Shown here: piece by piece, positions 21,953 to 33,474 of the stretch
How positions within the stretch are numbered: position 1 is the first letter of the stretch
Layout of the letters: each line of letters begins with the position of its first letter
DNA from: Ichthyophis bannanicus
Taxonomy: Eukaryota; Chordata; Amphibia; Gymnophiona; Ichthyophiidae
Assembly (NCBI GenBank): GCA_033557465.1
Contig: CM066032.1
Span: forward strand, 54,658,955-54,722,954
DNA length: 64,000 nt
Reading direction: 5' to 3'
Made by a program: the position numbers and the translations under genes
Notes under the pieces: generated by a model
Database searches by the model: none
Seen by the model: the letters and a program-made list of their open reading frames with translations, nothing else
What the model was told of the DNA's origin: nothing

Positions 21953-22399
21953 GTATAGACAGACACACAATTCCACACCTATGCCATCATGGTGCTACTA
22001 TTGAGGAGGTAATTAGCCTTGCCCACCAAACCGGTGCTGGGCACGGCAAGGCATGGATATGCTACGCAGTACTGCTGGGGGTCACTCCCCAGGGTGGTAA
22101 ACATCGTCAGAGGCAAGGGCTGCAGCACGCACCGCAAACACCGAACAGATTGTTCGGATGGGGTCAACTAGCAGTATGTGCGTAACGTATGGATATCTAT
22201 CTGCCAGTACTCCTAGCAAGCGTCTCAGAGCTGTGTACCGTATACCTCAGGTGTAGGGTGACAATGCTAAGGTATGCAGGTGCTAGTATTGGGAGATGCA
22301 CGCAGGGTCTAATGTTCTGCCTCTCCAGAAGACATTGGCCAATGGGGCCTGTGGGTGTGTGTGTGGGTGTGTCTGGCCCTGTTGGCTGCTGCTTTACGG

Positions 22400-22592
22400 C
22401 AGAGATTCCCAACTCCAGTCCAGGTTTCCATCACACTGTTCGGGTTTTCCTGCTGTTCCTCATGAATATGCATGAGCTACATCTACATGCCATGGGGGTG
22501 GTGCATAGATATACAGCACAGGCATTTGTATGAGTGGCAGCATGGATCCTGACTGGTGTGTGGCCCACCAGGACTGCATTTGGGAGATTGTG
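22400..22592 (+). mobile_element. Decayed hAT MITE at the shared site in E3
   Basis: Starts CAGAGATTCCCAACTCCAG and ends near TTTGGGAGATTGTG, followed by CTCTAGGT. It is homologous to 9129-9322 and occupies the same position within the E unit. Confidence 0.7.
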
Positions 22593-23404
22593 CTCTAGGT
22601 ACTGCCCCTGTACATGGTGTCTGTGCTCAGTGGGGTAAAAGATAGACGTAGTACCATTGCATATGTCCTCGCCACGAAAGGTTTGTCCTTACTATCACTG
22701 TGTAGTTGTGGGAAAAAATATGTGGGCAGGATTGGCGGTAGCCCCAGCTGGGCTTTGAACCTGTGACCTTCTGTTCTTGCATGCCCTGTCTGTGTGCACT
22801 GCACCACCATGTAGCCGCAGATTGGCTGGATTCCCTGGAATGTCCATGCCTGTGGATCCGGAAGGGCTTGTCTGTTGCAGTGGACTGTGCCAGCCTGCAC
22901 ATGGCTAGGCCTCTGTCTTCTGTGGCTAGCAGCCACTGCCCCCTGCATGAGCTTCTCTCAGAAAAAGAAGATGACCTGATTGCAATGTGGCAGTACGGGA
23001 CTGCATTTGGGGGACTTGGCTGTAGGTAATGCCCATTGTTGTGGTGTGTGTGCGGTGTTGGGTAAAATATGGGTGTTTCCCCCATGCTTATGTTCCCTGC
23101 AATACAGGGGTGTCTGCGCTATCTTTGTTTAGTGGTGGGTAAAATATAGGGACTGGGCTGGCAAGTGCCCCAGCTGGGATTTGAACCTCTGGCCCTCTAG
23201 TCCTAGAGGTAATGGCTCTGTCTGCTGCACCACACTATGGCCACAGAGACAGTGCAGCCCCTGGAGGTAGTAAACCTGGCAGGATGTGGTCACAAACCCT
23301 GCTGTACGCATTTTTACTGTGGGCACATGCACCCTGTCTGGTGACAAACGTGCACATAAACCCCGGAAATGACCACGGCAAATGGGGGACACAATATCAC
23401 CACG

Positions 23405-23582
23405 CTTGGAAACAGTGATATTAATGGGCAACCATAGAAGACACTCCCAGGAAAGCTCCAACAAAAAGGAAATGTTTTTGGAAGAGTCTCCGCTCCGTAC
23501 ACCTTTCCAAAAACATTTCTTTTTGCTGGAGCTTTCCTGGGTGTGTTTGTTGGTTTTGCCCATTACTATAACTGTTTCCCCA
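23405..23582. repeat. Inverted repeat in E3 near its right end
   Basis: Arms of about 75 bp around 23491: AGGAAAGCTCCAACAAAAAG on the left mirrors CTTTTTGCTGGAGCTTTCCT-like sequence on the right, and ATTAATGGGCAACC pairs with GTTTTGCCCATTAC. Confidence 0.8.
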
Positions 23583-24060
23583 GCTGACTTCCTATTTTTA
23601 CAATTTTTGTTGTGGTCCTTTTCTATTTTTATTTCCACTTTTGGGCTGTGCACATGTATCACACTGCTCACGTTTTGCAGGTTTCCCCGGTTTTGCTGTA
23701 CATTGCTGACGGAAATGGTTTCTCTTCCCTTTAAATGCATTCTACCGCGAGTGATTCACTCGCGCTATTTTTTTTGGAAATTCAGCACCGATAATGTGCA
23801 GGGTGCCTCTCCCCTCCCCTTTCCCGCCCATTAACCCCTTCTCTCCGCCCCTCCGGGGCCTTCCTCCGCCCTCCGTTAGCCTTTCCACGCCTCTATCGGA
23901 CATTTGCGGGCCCGTACTTGTGCGGCACCCGTTACTGTGACGCGCAAGTGTGCGGGGCTTCATCGCACATTTGCGGGGCGTTTAAGAGCACTTAAGTGCT
24001 GCTTTTAGTGCGCTATTTTGCGGCACGCAAATTAGCGCTTTTTAGTAAACATGCCCCATT

Positions 24061-24393
24061 GTTTAGCTGAATTAGGAGAAGCAAAGACATTTTGTTGTAT
24101 TCTGTTAAACATGACCTTGGTTTTGGGTTGGTAGTGAATTCTAAGTCATTCTCCATATTAACGCTTTTAAAGGTCTCTGGTACCCCAGTTTAACTCCCTC
24201 TCAACAGTTATGTTAATGAGACCCACTGCACAACTGCTGAGAGAAGCTATAAGACAGGACTGGTTATGGGCTCAGTCTGCTAAACGGTGAGAGTCAGGAC
24301 ATGGAGAAGGGATTTATCACTGTGATCCTTCTAGCTTTGAAGCAGGAGGGAAGCTTTATGATTAATTATACTTTTTTCTTTATGTTTTCAAAG
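24061..24393. other. Unique-looking sequence upstream of a possible exon
   Basis: No repeat of this window matches it. It ends in a pyrimidine-rich tract and an AG (24371-24393), consistent with an intron 3' end. Confidence 0.4.
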
Positions 24394-24797
24394 GAAAGCT
24401 TGAACAAAAGGTGACCAGAGAAATAAATGAACTGAAATTCATAGAGGCAGAAAAGGAAAGGAAACAGAGGGAGGAGGCCAGGAGAAGAGAAGAGGAGTTG
24501 GAAAGAGAAAGAGCGATCCAAAACAAAATGAAGAAAGAGAACAAAGCTCTGGAGGAAATGCTTTCCCAGACCTCGGAGCAGCTGAAGTTTCAGCAGACTG
24601 GAGTTCAGAAACATTATCCGGACTCAGAGGTGCTGCAGTTTTTTCTGCAAGAAGATATTCTCAGCACGGACACGGACGAGGAGGTACTGTACCTGATTAA
24701 AGAGACCCTTCCACTGTTGCTAAATGCATTTGCCGCAGGCTGTGATCCTCTTATTCGATCTAAAGATGCTATATATGGCCACAAAGGTCTCTTCTAG
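24394..24797 (+). CDS. Candidate host exon encoding a charged coiled coil
   Basis: I do not recognise the gene. The frame is open from the pyrimidine-tract/AG at 24371-24393 to a stop at 24795-24797. It starts KLEQKVTREINELKF and continues with a strongly charged helix, ERKQREEARRREEELERER, then KENKALEEMLSQTSEQLKF and YPDSEVLQFFLQED. The first half has the composition of a long coiled coil. A weak donor GAG|GTACTG lies at 24679-24685, so the exon may end there and the remaining codons may be intronic. The flanks at 24061-24393 are not recognised repeats, unlike almost everything else here. It could be a C-terminal helical region of a large host protein, or an old retroposed fragment. Confidence 0.4.
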
Positions 24798-24904
24798 AAA
24801 GATTACCATCACAGGTCCAAACAAAGGTTCACATACCTCAAAAAATGTTGCAACCTGCCTTGAACTAAACTTGTTAAGATGGTCTAGAAATATAAATACC
24901 AAAC

Positions 24905-25070
24905 GATCACGCTTGCTTCAAGGACAAGCAGGATATCAAGTCCTCACAGATGGGGAGACGTGATCTGAAGGAGCTTAGACTACTTCTAGAAGCATTTAAG
25001 AGGCAGCACCGCACATGTGTGCAATTTCCTGCTCACCACTGTTGCGACTCTTCTACACAGATGATTAGTT
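24905..25070 (+). mobile_element. DIRS-type terminal-repeat fragment
   Basis: GCTTGCTTCAAGGACAAGCA and AAGTCCTCACAGATGGGGAG parallel the DIRS end at 60.5 kb (AGGAACAAGCAGGAATGAGT, CTTCACATATGGGG). The rest is diverged. No coding part. Confidence 0.5.
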
Positions 25071-25204
25071 AAACACATAAATAGAAATAGTGGAATCTGA
25101 GGGTCAGGATAGGTGGGTTCTCAGATGCTACTGGACAGTGTGAATCCCCCATCTTCATGTGGTACTTAGGCAGGTTCCTACACGTTCTCATTCCGTGCTT
25201 CTGT

Positions 25205-25581
25205 ATAGAAACATGGAAACATGATGGCAGAAAAAGACCACATGGCCTATCTAGTCTGTCCTTCCATATCAACCAGTACAACAGTCCCCTTTTTTCCTTT
25301 AGAGATCTTCTGTGTTTATCCCATGCTTTTTTAAATTCAGATAGTGTCATCTCTACCACTTCCACTGGGAGACTATTCCATGGATCCACCACTCTTTCCG
25401 TAAAAAAATATTTCCGCATATTACGCCTGAGTCTATCCCCTTTCACCCTATGTCCCCTCAAAGCAGAGCTTGCTTTCAGTCAAAAGAAGCTCTCAAGACT
25501 CCTGTGCATTTATGCCATGGAGGTATTTAAATGTCCCTATCATAACTCCTCTATCTCGCCTTTCCTCTAAAGTATACATAT
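25205..25581 (-). pseudogene. CR1-2 relic, first half (split by E4)
   Basis: Minus-strand C-terminal CR1 ORF2 remains (KYFFTERVVDPWNSLPVEVV, FKKAWDKHRRSL) and 3' UTR, closely parallel to 5950-6330. It ends at GTATACATATTAA, where E4 begins. The other half resumes at 33475. Confidence 0.88.
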
Positions 25582-26059
25582 TAAGGGGTATGTTTACTGA
25601 ACTGTCCTAATGTTACTGGCGCTAGTTGCAGTGATAATGGGAAGAATGCCATATAAGGAGTGGGCGTTCCAGTCCTAAGGTAGCAAGAATATGTATTGCG
25701 CGATAGTGTGCACCGTGGCACGTTAACAAGCGTTAACCCTAAGTTCATGCCAGCGCAGTGTTAGAAGGTGCCCTGTCTGCCAAGGCACCCTATAATGTGT
25801 CCTATAGGGCACTGTATAGGGCACCTTATAGGGCGCCTATGAGGCACCTTAGGCTACAGCACTGTGAGGGTGTTTCTGCTGGCAGCACTGATTTAAATTA
25901 AAAGAAAATGCCTCAGACAGCCTTCTTACAGAACACCACTACAGGATCAAACCCATGACCTCTGCCTCCACAGTCACTGATGTGACCAGTAGGCTACATC
26001 TCTATAGCTGCTACCACACTGCTAGCTGGCTACAGAAAGACTGCAGGTCACCACACAAA

Positions 26060-26084
26060 GGGGTATGTTTACTAAGCAGTCTTA
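26060..26084 (+). mobile_element. Left end of nested element B (interrupted by C)
   Basis: A second E terminus, GGGGTATGTTTACTAAGCAG, begins at 26060 inside E4. After 25 bp it is interrupted at TTA by element C, and its continuation (ATGTGCAGCCGGCATTAGTG) resumes at 30273. Confidence 0.75.
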
Positions 26085-27285
26085 GGGGTATGTTTACTAA
26101 ACTGCGGTACACGTACATAACGCGCGTTATGTAACGTTAACGATTGTTAGCGCATCATAACGCACGTTATGATGTGCTAATGATCGTTAACATTACATAA
26201 CGCGCGTTATGATGCGCTAACGATCGTAATGCTCTGCAGCACGGTAAAACACCGCAGAAGGTGGAGAGAGGGCGGAGAGAAGGGGTCAGTGGGGGAAAGT
26301 GGGTGGGGAGAGGCTCCCCTCACACTAACGTGCTGATTTTCAGAGCTGAATTCCAACGCGAATGAAAACCTGCCGTTGAATGCACATTACAGGGGAGAGA
26401 AACCATTTCAGTGTCAGCAATGTACAGCCCAGACAGGGAAACCAAAAAAAAGTGATAAGTGTGATACCTGTGCACAGAACAAAAGGGCACAGAAACACTG
26501 AAAATGACCCCAGCAAACTGGAAAAAAACAATAACCAAGCTGGCCAATAGTGGTATCAATGAGAAACATCAACCCCTCCCCCCCCCGAGTAAGCTCCATA
26601 GAACAGATATAAATCGTGGAAGGGTCTATACTCCGTCCCCATACAAGGTGAATGAGCCCACAGTGAAGTAGCGCTGCTCAGGGTTTTCCCCACCATCGGA
26701 TAGGGTTCCTATGGCGTGCACATGTCCCGCAACATCAGGGCAGGCATGTCAAAACGGCAACTGGACAGATGCTGGAGAATGGGATACAGAGGGCCGCAGG
26801 CGGCACATGCTGTGGTGGAGCTGGGCCACAGTGCAGACTAGGGCAATGCCTAGGTGGCCCATACGAATGTTGAAACAGCAGAGCAGCCAGACCAACTGCT
26901 GAAGGCCCAACATGGGCACGAGTGTGTTTCCCAAAGTGTCACAGGGGATAGTACCCAACAGCTACCCCCAAGGGCACGGAACATTGGCAGGCGGGGCTGG
27001 GGGGGAGCGTGGACGTCTATGCAGGCACCCCTACCCCAGAACCCGCACCATAGGCAGCCGCCTACCTGCACACTGGATGGCCTGAGACTGCACACCACCA
27101 GCTCCACCAGCAGAAGGGCATGTCAGCATGGTGGCTGAGGGATACTGGTGGTGGAGGCGCAGTGGCAGCTGGCCAGAGAAGACCATGGCCTAGCCCTGTA
27201 TAGATGGGTGCCATGCACTGCAACAGACAGGCCCTGTCTGACCAACAGTCATGGTATCACAAGGGACTGCACCATCTCTGTGGTG

Positions 27286-27357
27286 ACATGGTGGTGCAGT
27301 GCACAAAACCAGTGTATTCAGAAGCAGAAAGTCACAGGTTCAAGTCCCAGCTGTGGT
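27286..27357 (+). repeat. tRNA-like module in C with canonical box B
   Basis: Box A-like TGGTGCAGTGC at 27291-27301 and box B GGTTCAAGTCC at 27338-27348, a perfect consensus. Confidence 0.65.
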
Positions 27358-27505
27358 TTCTGCCAACCCAGTCCTCATATTTTACCCACTACTATAACGT
27401 GCTAATACAGACAGAACCTTTCTTGCAGATGACGTAAACATGCCCAAAACACCTGCATTTTACCCTACAGAGCACAGACACCATAAACATGCACATTACC
27501 TAGAG

Positions 27506-27698
27506 CAGAGCTTCCCAAATGCAGTCCTGGAGGGCCAAACACCATTCCGGTTCCATGCTGCCTCTGATAAAGATGCCTGTGCTGCATTTCTATGCGCCAC
27601 CCCCATGGTATGCAGAGGTATCTCATGCATATTCATGAGGGACAGCATGAAAACCCGAACAGTGTTTGGCACCGCAGGACTGGAGTTGGGAACCTCTG
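27506..27698 (-). mobile_element. hAT MITE at the shared site in C
   Basis: CAGAGCTTCCCAAATGCAG at the left and GTTGGGAACCTCTG at the right. The flanking octamers ACCTAGAG and CCGTAAAG are diverged relics of the duplication seen intact in E1. Reverse orientation, as expected for C. Confidence 0.75.
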
Positions 27699-29354
27699 CC
27701 GTAAAGCAGCAGCCAACAGGGACAGACACACCCGCACCCACAGGCCCCATTATCCAAAGCCTCCTGGAGAGGCAGGACTTTGGGATCTGCGTGCATCTCC
27801 CAATACTAGCACTTGCATACCTTAGTAATGCCACCCTAAACCTGGGAATATGGTACACATCTATCAAAAGGTTGCTATGATTACTGGCAGATAGCAATTG
27901 CTAGGTTAAGTACAATTTTTGGAGTGAGCTGCAGTATAGCAACCTTTCTGATGTCTGTGGAGTGTGCTACAGGTCTTGTGTCTGACAGTGTTTACCAACC
28001 TGGGGAGTGACTCCTACAGTATTGCGTACCATAGCCATACCTGCACTGTGCCCAGGACTGGTGTGGTGGCCTGGGCTGCCCAACACCTCTATAGTTGCAC
28101 AATGCTGGCATAGGTGTGGGGAGTGTGTGTCTGTCTATCCAGTGTGTGGTGGCTGCCAACACCCTCCACAGCCCACACTGCTTGCACTGTTGCCAGTATT
28201 GGCCTGCCAATGTGCATAATGAGGAGCAAGCTATCGGGGGAATAGCCTGGATAGGGTGGCCTGGCCTGGCCGCATCTGCACAGGGCATAGGGTAATGGCT
28301 CGGACATTGTAGTGCCCGGTACCACCTGCACGGACAGGGTGGCCATAGCATGTCCTGCTGTGAGGTCACTCTCACCCTGACTGAGCAGTGACCATGGCAT
28401 GGCTAGGTTCCCCCATAGTGCTATATAGCACTTTTCTCATGTGATATTTATGGGTTTTCTTTTGGGGCCCAATCACTGACTTGTCTGCTTGGTGTGTATG
28501 CTGATATCCCCATTCTGGGTACATGCATTTTCTCCAGGACCATGCACTATGGACTAGCTGGCAGACTGTCTGCAGCTAGTATGTGCCTTGCTGGAACACC
28601 CTGCAGGGTGCAGCGGCTGGAGACTTGCTGCTGGGGAATGTCAGATAATGGTGGGGGGCAGCTGAGCATTTCTAGGCCTGCCATCTGTCTGCTATTGTGT
28701 TACGGATGTGTACCGCTCTGTCTGTTCCCCAGCAGGACTGGGGTTGATGGTCCCCTTTGCTGCTACCATTACAGGGAGGTAGGAAGTGGATCTGTTGGCA
28801 GGAGAGCCTGTCCCTCACCCTGAGCCCCAGAGGGTGCGTTGGGTGGTGGTATGTAATCTCCCTGTGGGTCCCAGCACCCCCATTCACTTACATCATGTGA
28901 CCATGACACCCACACAGGGTATGCACTTTTCTGGGTGCATCATAGTCCACAAGGGCTAGATATGACATACAGATGAACACAGGCATATCCTAGGGGTGTT
29001 TGCAAGGACTACCTATCACACATTGGCACTGATGGGGACCTGCAGCATAGTCTATCTCAGCAAAGCCAGGTGCTGTGAGACTGGTGCTGGGCACCATACC
29101 TCTCCCTCAGGGTGAGCACAGGACCCACACACTGACGGTCTGTAGCTACTCTGTGCCACTAACACACACCGTTGGCACCCACTACCAGGCTGAGGTGCTG
29201 TGGGGTGCATACCCCATCTTATGATCATCTGTAGACTGCTGATTTACATGTGCTGTGCATCCTGGATACGGATGGGTTGACCCTATCCTGGTAACCACAG
29301 CAGAATGTGGGTGTGGTGCCGTGCAGTCCTCCTGTAGCCAGCCAGGTGTTTGTT

Positions 29355-29425
29355 AGCAGCTCTAGTCCACTGGTTACTTCACTGCCCGTGGAGCCAGAGG
29401 TCATGGGTTTAAAACCCACAGTGGG
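29355..29425 (+). repeat. tRNA-like module in C
   Basis: Box A TAGTCCACTGG (29363-29373) and box B-like GGTTTAAAACC (29406-29416). Confidence 0.6.
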
Positions 29426-29504
29426 GTTCATCAATAGGGCTGTCTTAGGCATTGTCTATTTTTATTGTATATTAGTGCTGCCAGCAGAACCACCCTCAGG
29501 GTAC

Positions 29505-29690
29505 TGTCACCTTAGGGTGGCTCATAAGGCACCCTATAGGGCGCCTTATACGGTGCCCTATAAAGTGCCTTATAAGGTGCCTTATAAGGTGTCCTATAGG
29601 GGACATTATAGGGTGCCTTGGCAGACAGCACACTTTATAATGTGCCCTATGGAGTGCCTTCTAGGGTGCCTTATGTGGCACCTTAGGTTA
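29505..29690. repeat. GGCGCC/TTATAA-type array in C
   Basis: Short self-complementary units such as TATAAGGTGCCTTATAAGGT recur with a period close to 12 bp. They form the centre of a partly preserved palindrome whose flank reads CAGTGTGAGGGTG-like sequence. Confidence 0.75.
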
Positions 29691-30007
29691 CGCCACTGTG
29701 AGGGTGTGTTTGCTGGCAGCACTATTAAAGTACAACTAAACTTCCTCACAGCCCAATACTTAACCGTTTCCAGGCCAAGCCCAAAACCTTCGGGATCCAA
29801 ACTTCTGCCTAAATATTCCTATCAAATGGCATATAATACATGACCATGGCAGAGGGAACGTCACTATTGGAACATATTGAATAAGATGGGTACAATTTTC
29901 CTGACATATGCAAACATTAACCCGGCTGCAGAATGTGGATTAAAATATTATAGTAGGCTTTCAAAGGGTTACACATGATGCCTCAGCCAGCCTTATTCAT
30001 TAGGCAC

Positions 30008-30072
30008 ACTGGGGAATCCAACCCATGACCCTTGTACCATCAGTCTGTGTAGTAACCATTGTGCTACAGCTC
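30008..30072 (-). repeat. tRNA-like module near the right end of C
   Basis: Minus strand: box A TAGCACAATGG (30056-30066) and box B-like GGTTGGATTCC (30013-30023). Confidence 0.6.
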
Positions 30073-30424
30073 TGTTTCTGTATTTGGGTGTCTGCGCGCC
30101 TTCTTAAGCTTCACGTGCAGTAACGCGCCCTGTAACGATCGTTGCTGCACGGCGCCTTATAATGCATGTTATCGGTAACGATGTACTGCCCATGTCCTTT
30201 TTTGGCATTTCTTCCACTAACGCGGCTCCTAACGCGAATCACACTAACGCAGTTTAGTAAACATACCCCTTAATGTGCAGCCGGCATTAGTGTGCAGGAT
30301 GCCATATAAGGAGTGGCTGTGTCAGTCTTAACGTAGCATTTCTGGTTACCATGCGATAAAGGGAGCCGTTGCACGTCAATGCACGTTAGCCTGAAGTAGG
30401 CGTGCTGACCAACAAACACAACAA

Positions 30425-30495
30425 GAGAGGGGTAGCACAATGGTTAATACATTGACTGCCGAACCAGGGGTCATGAGTTTGATCCCCCAGTAGGG
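30425..30495 (+). repeat. tRNA-like module in resumed element B
   Basis: Box A TAGCACAATGG (30433-30443) and box B-like GAGTTTGATCC (30476-30486). Confidence 0.65.
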
Positions 30496-30723
30496 TTAAT
30501 GAGTACGTCTGTCTGAGGCATTACCCTTTACTATAAAGCAGTGCTGCTAGAGGCATTTTCCTTTTTACTTTAAAGCAGTGCTGCCAGCAAAAACACCCTC
30601 ACAGTGCTGTAATCTTCATGTGCAGTGCATCATGGGTACGAGTGGATTAACCCTATCCTGGTAACCACAGCAGACAGTTTGTTTGGTGATCTGCAGTCCT
30701 TCTGTAGCCAGCCAGGGTTTGTT

Positions 30724-30795
30724 CAGAGCTGTAGCCCACTGGTTACTTCACTGCCTGTAGAACCAAAGGTTGTGGGTTTGATCCCACAGTGGGCT
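30724..30795 (+). repeat. tRNA-like module in E4/B interior
   Basis: Box A TAGCCCACTGG (30732-30742) and box B GGTTTGATCCC (30775-30785). It leads directly into a palindrome centred near 30903 (CAGCAAAAACACCCTCACAG mirrored by CTGTGAGGGTGTTTTTGCTG). Confidence 0.68.
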
Positions 30796-31951
30796 TATTT
30801 ATTGGAGCTGTCTGGGGCAGTTTCTTTTTTTAATTTAAATTAGTACTGCCAGCAAAAACACCCTCACAGTGCTGTAATCCTCAGGTCCCCCATAAGGCGC
30901 CTTATAAGGCACCTTAAGGTTATAGCACTGTGAGGGTGTTTTTGCTGGCAGTACTAATTTAAGTTAAAAAAAGAAACATCAACCCCCCCCCCCCCCACTC
31001 CGACATTCACCAGCAGAAAGCACAGCCAGTCTGTACCCTGCAAGGTTTTCCAACCATACACATATTAACTGCAGACAGTCTGCTAGCTAGTACAAAGTGC
31101 ATGTTCCTGGAGGAACTGTGTGCACCTAAAAATAGGATGTGAGCACACACACCAAGCAGGTAAGTCAGTGATTGAGCCCCAGAAAAGAAAACCCATAAAT
31201 ATCACTTGAGAAACATAGTGCATAGCACTATGGGGGAACCTAGCCATGCTGTGGTCACTGCTCAGTCAGGGTGAGAGTGACCTCCCAGCATGACATGCTG
31301 TGGCCACCCTGTACATGCAGTTGGTGGTCAGGCACTACAATGTCCAAGCCATTGCCCTATATCCTGTGCAGATGCATCCTGCCCAGGCCACCTGTCTGGC
31401 CCATACCCACAGTACCTTACTCCTCATTATGCACATTAGCAGGCTCACACTGGCAACAGTGCAAGCAGTGTGGGCTCAGTAAGGTGTAGGCAGCCACAAC
31501 ACACTGGATAGACAGACACACACTCCCACACCTATGTCAGCATTGTGCAAATATAGAGGTTTGTGGCAACCCTTGCCGCCACACCAGTCTTGGGCACAGT
31601 GCAGGCATTGTTATGGTAGCAAAACTGTTGGGGTCACTCCCCGGAGTGCTAAACACTGTTAGAATCAATAACTGAAACACACTCCACAGATATCAGAAAG
31701 GGTGCTATGATGAATCTCTATCAACAAATCATGTTTAACTTAGGATTTGTTAGCTGACATGAATCATAGCAACCTTTTGATATATGTGGAACGTGTTCCC
31801 AAGTTTAGGACGGCATTGCTAAGGTATGCAGGTGTCAGTATTGGGAGATGCTGCTCTGCGCAGGGCCCAACAGCCTGACTCTCCATGAGGCATTGGATAG
31901 TGGAGCCTGTGGGTGTGGGTGTTTGTACCCCTGTTGGCCGCTGTTCTAGGG

Positions 31952-32144
31952 CTGAGTTTCCCAACTCCAGTCCTGGTGGGCCAAACACTGTTCAGGTTTT
32001 CATGCTGTCCCTAATGAATATGCATGAGATACATTTGCATACAATGGCGGCGGCGCATACAAATGCAGCACAGGCATATTTATTAGGGACAGCATGACAC
32101 CTGAATGGTCTTTGGTCCTCCAGGACTGCAGTTGGGAAACCCTG
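31952..32144 (+). mobile_element. hAT MITE at the shared site in E4
   Basis: CTGAGTTTCCCAACTCCAG to AGTTGGGAAACCCTG. Flanking octamers TTCTAGGG (31944-31951) and CTCTAGGG (32145-32152) differ at one base. Confidence 0.8.
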
Positions 32145-33474
32145 CTCTAGGGATTGCTCATGTTTATGGTGTCTATGCCCTGTAGGGTAAAATATAGGCG
32201 TTTATGGCTTGTTTATTTAATCTGCAATAACAGTTCCATCTTTATTACCACAGTTTAGTACTGGGTAAAATATAGGGACATGGTTTGCAGGAGCCGCCGC
32301 TGGGGCTTGAATCTGTGATGTTCTGCCCCTGAACACACTGGCTGTGTGTAGTGCACCAAACTGTTGCCACAGAGGCATATCATTCCCTGGGGTTACCATT
32401 AGTGTTCGTTAGACAGACTTTGTCTGTTGCACCACACGACACCCACCTAAACAGGGTTTGGCCTTGATCTGCTGTAGGCAGATGCCACTGCTCCCTCCAC
32501 CACCAGCAACCCTCCGCCACCATGCTGACATGCCCTTATGCCAGTGGTGCTGGTGGTGCGCAGTCCCAGGCCATCCAGTGTGCCGGTAGGCAGCTGCCTA
32601 TGGTGTTGGTTCTCGGGTAGGGGTGCCTATATGGACATGCGCACTTCCCCCCCTGCACCACCTGCCAATGTTATGTGCTCTTGGGGGTACCTGCTGAGTA
32701 ATATCCTCTGTGACACTGTGGGACACACACTCGTGCCCATGTTGGACCCTCATCAGTTGCTGTCTTGCTGCTTTACAGTTTCGGCATTCCTATGTGCCAC
32801 CTAGGCATCTGCCTAGTCCGCACTGTGCCGCAGCTGGACCACAGCATAACAAACCTGACCAATATAAAGGAGAAAATCCTGCTCACCGCTATTTCACTGC
32901 GGAATTATTCACTTTGTAGGGGGACAGAGCATAGCCCCTTCCAAACATGATATCTTCCTTTTTACGCTTTGTCAGTAGTGTTGCTTTATGTTTATCATTA
33001 GTAGCACTATTGGCCAGCTTGGTTATGGGGATTTGAAATGTGGTTCTGGTCATTTAATATGTTTATTTGCCTTTTTGGTTCCTGCACATGTATCACTACT
33101 ATCACTTTTCTGGGTTTCCCTGGCTTTGCTATACATTGCTGACTGAAATGGTTTCTCTCTCCTGCAAATGTGCCTCTAGCATGAGGTTTTCACTGGCGCT
33201 AATTTTCAGACCTTCATTTCACGGCGTTAGTGTGCATGGGTCCTCTCCCCGCCCACTCTCCGCCCATTGACCCATCTCCGCCCCAGGGGAGCCTTACTCC
33301 GCCTTCTGGGGAGCCTTACTCCACCCTCTGCTCACCTTAACACCGCCGCAGACATTATCGCATGATACGTGACGTTCTCGCATGGTAAAGCACCATTATC
33401 ATGCGTTAACATCACGTATCATGCGATAACGTTGCAGCTGCGATGTTAGCGCCGTATAGTAAACATACCCCTAA

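Larger units (their letters stand above)
19286..24057 (+). mobile_element. E-family element copy E3
   Basis: Terminus GGGGTATGTTTACTAAACT at 19286 and inverted terminus TTTAGTAAACATGCCCC ending 24057. The 3-bp duplication ATT lies at 19283-19285 and 24058-24060. It contains two tRNA-like modules in the same orientation plus one inverted (19481-19534, 19775-19828, 20226-20278), a GGCGCC-type array (19950-20125), a 546-bp hAT foldback (21407-21952), the shared hAT MITE site (about 22400-22592) and an inverted repeat centred near 23491. No protein gene recognised. Confidence 0.83.
26085..30269 (-). mobile_element. E-family element copy C, inserted in B inside E4
   Basis: Left terminus GGGGTATGTTTACTAAACTG at 26085, right terminus CAGTTTAGTAAACATACCCC ending 30269. 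The exact TTA duplication lies at 26082-26084 and 30270-30272. It carries subterminal palindromes (26105-26230), the shared hAT MITE (27506-27698), tRNA-like modules (27291-27348, 29363-29416, 30013-30066) and a GGCGCC-type array (29505-29690). No protein gene recognised. Confidence 0.87.
25585..33471 (+). mobile_element. E-family element copy E4 with nested E insertions
   Basis: Left terminus GGGGTATGTTTACTGAACT (25585), right terminus ATAGTAAACATACCCC (ending 33471). The exact TAA duplication lies at 25582-25584 and 33472-33474. The flanks join into one continuous CR1-2 relic, which proves a single insertion event for the outer boundaries. The E4 body is 25585-26059 and about 30990-33471. 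Between them lie further E sequences (B and C). It is the same orientation and subfamily as E1. Confidence 0.88.
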
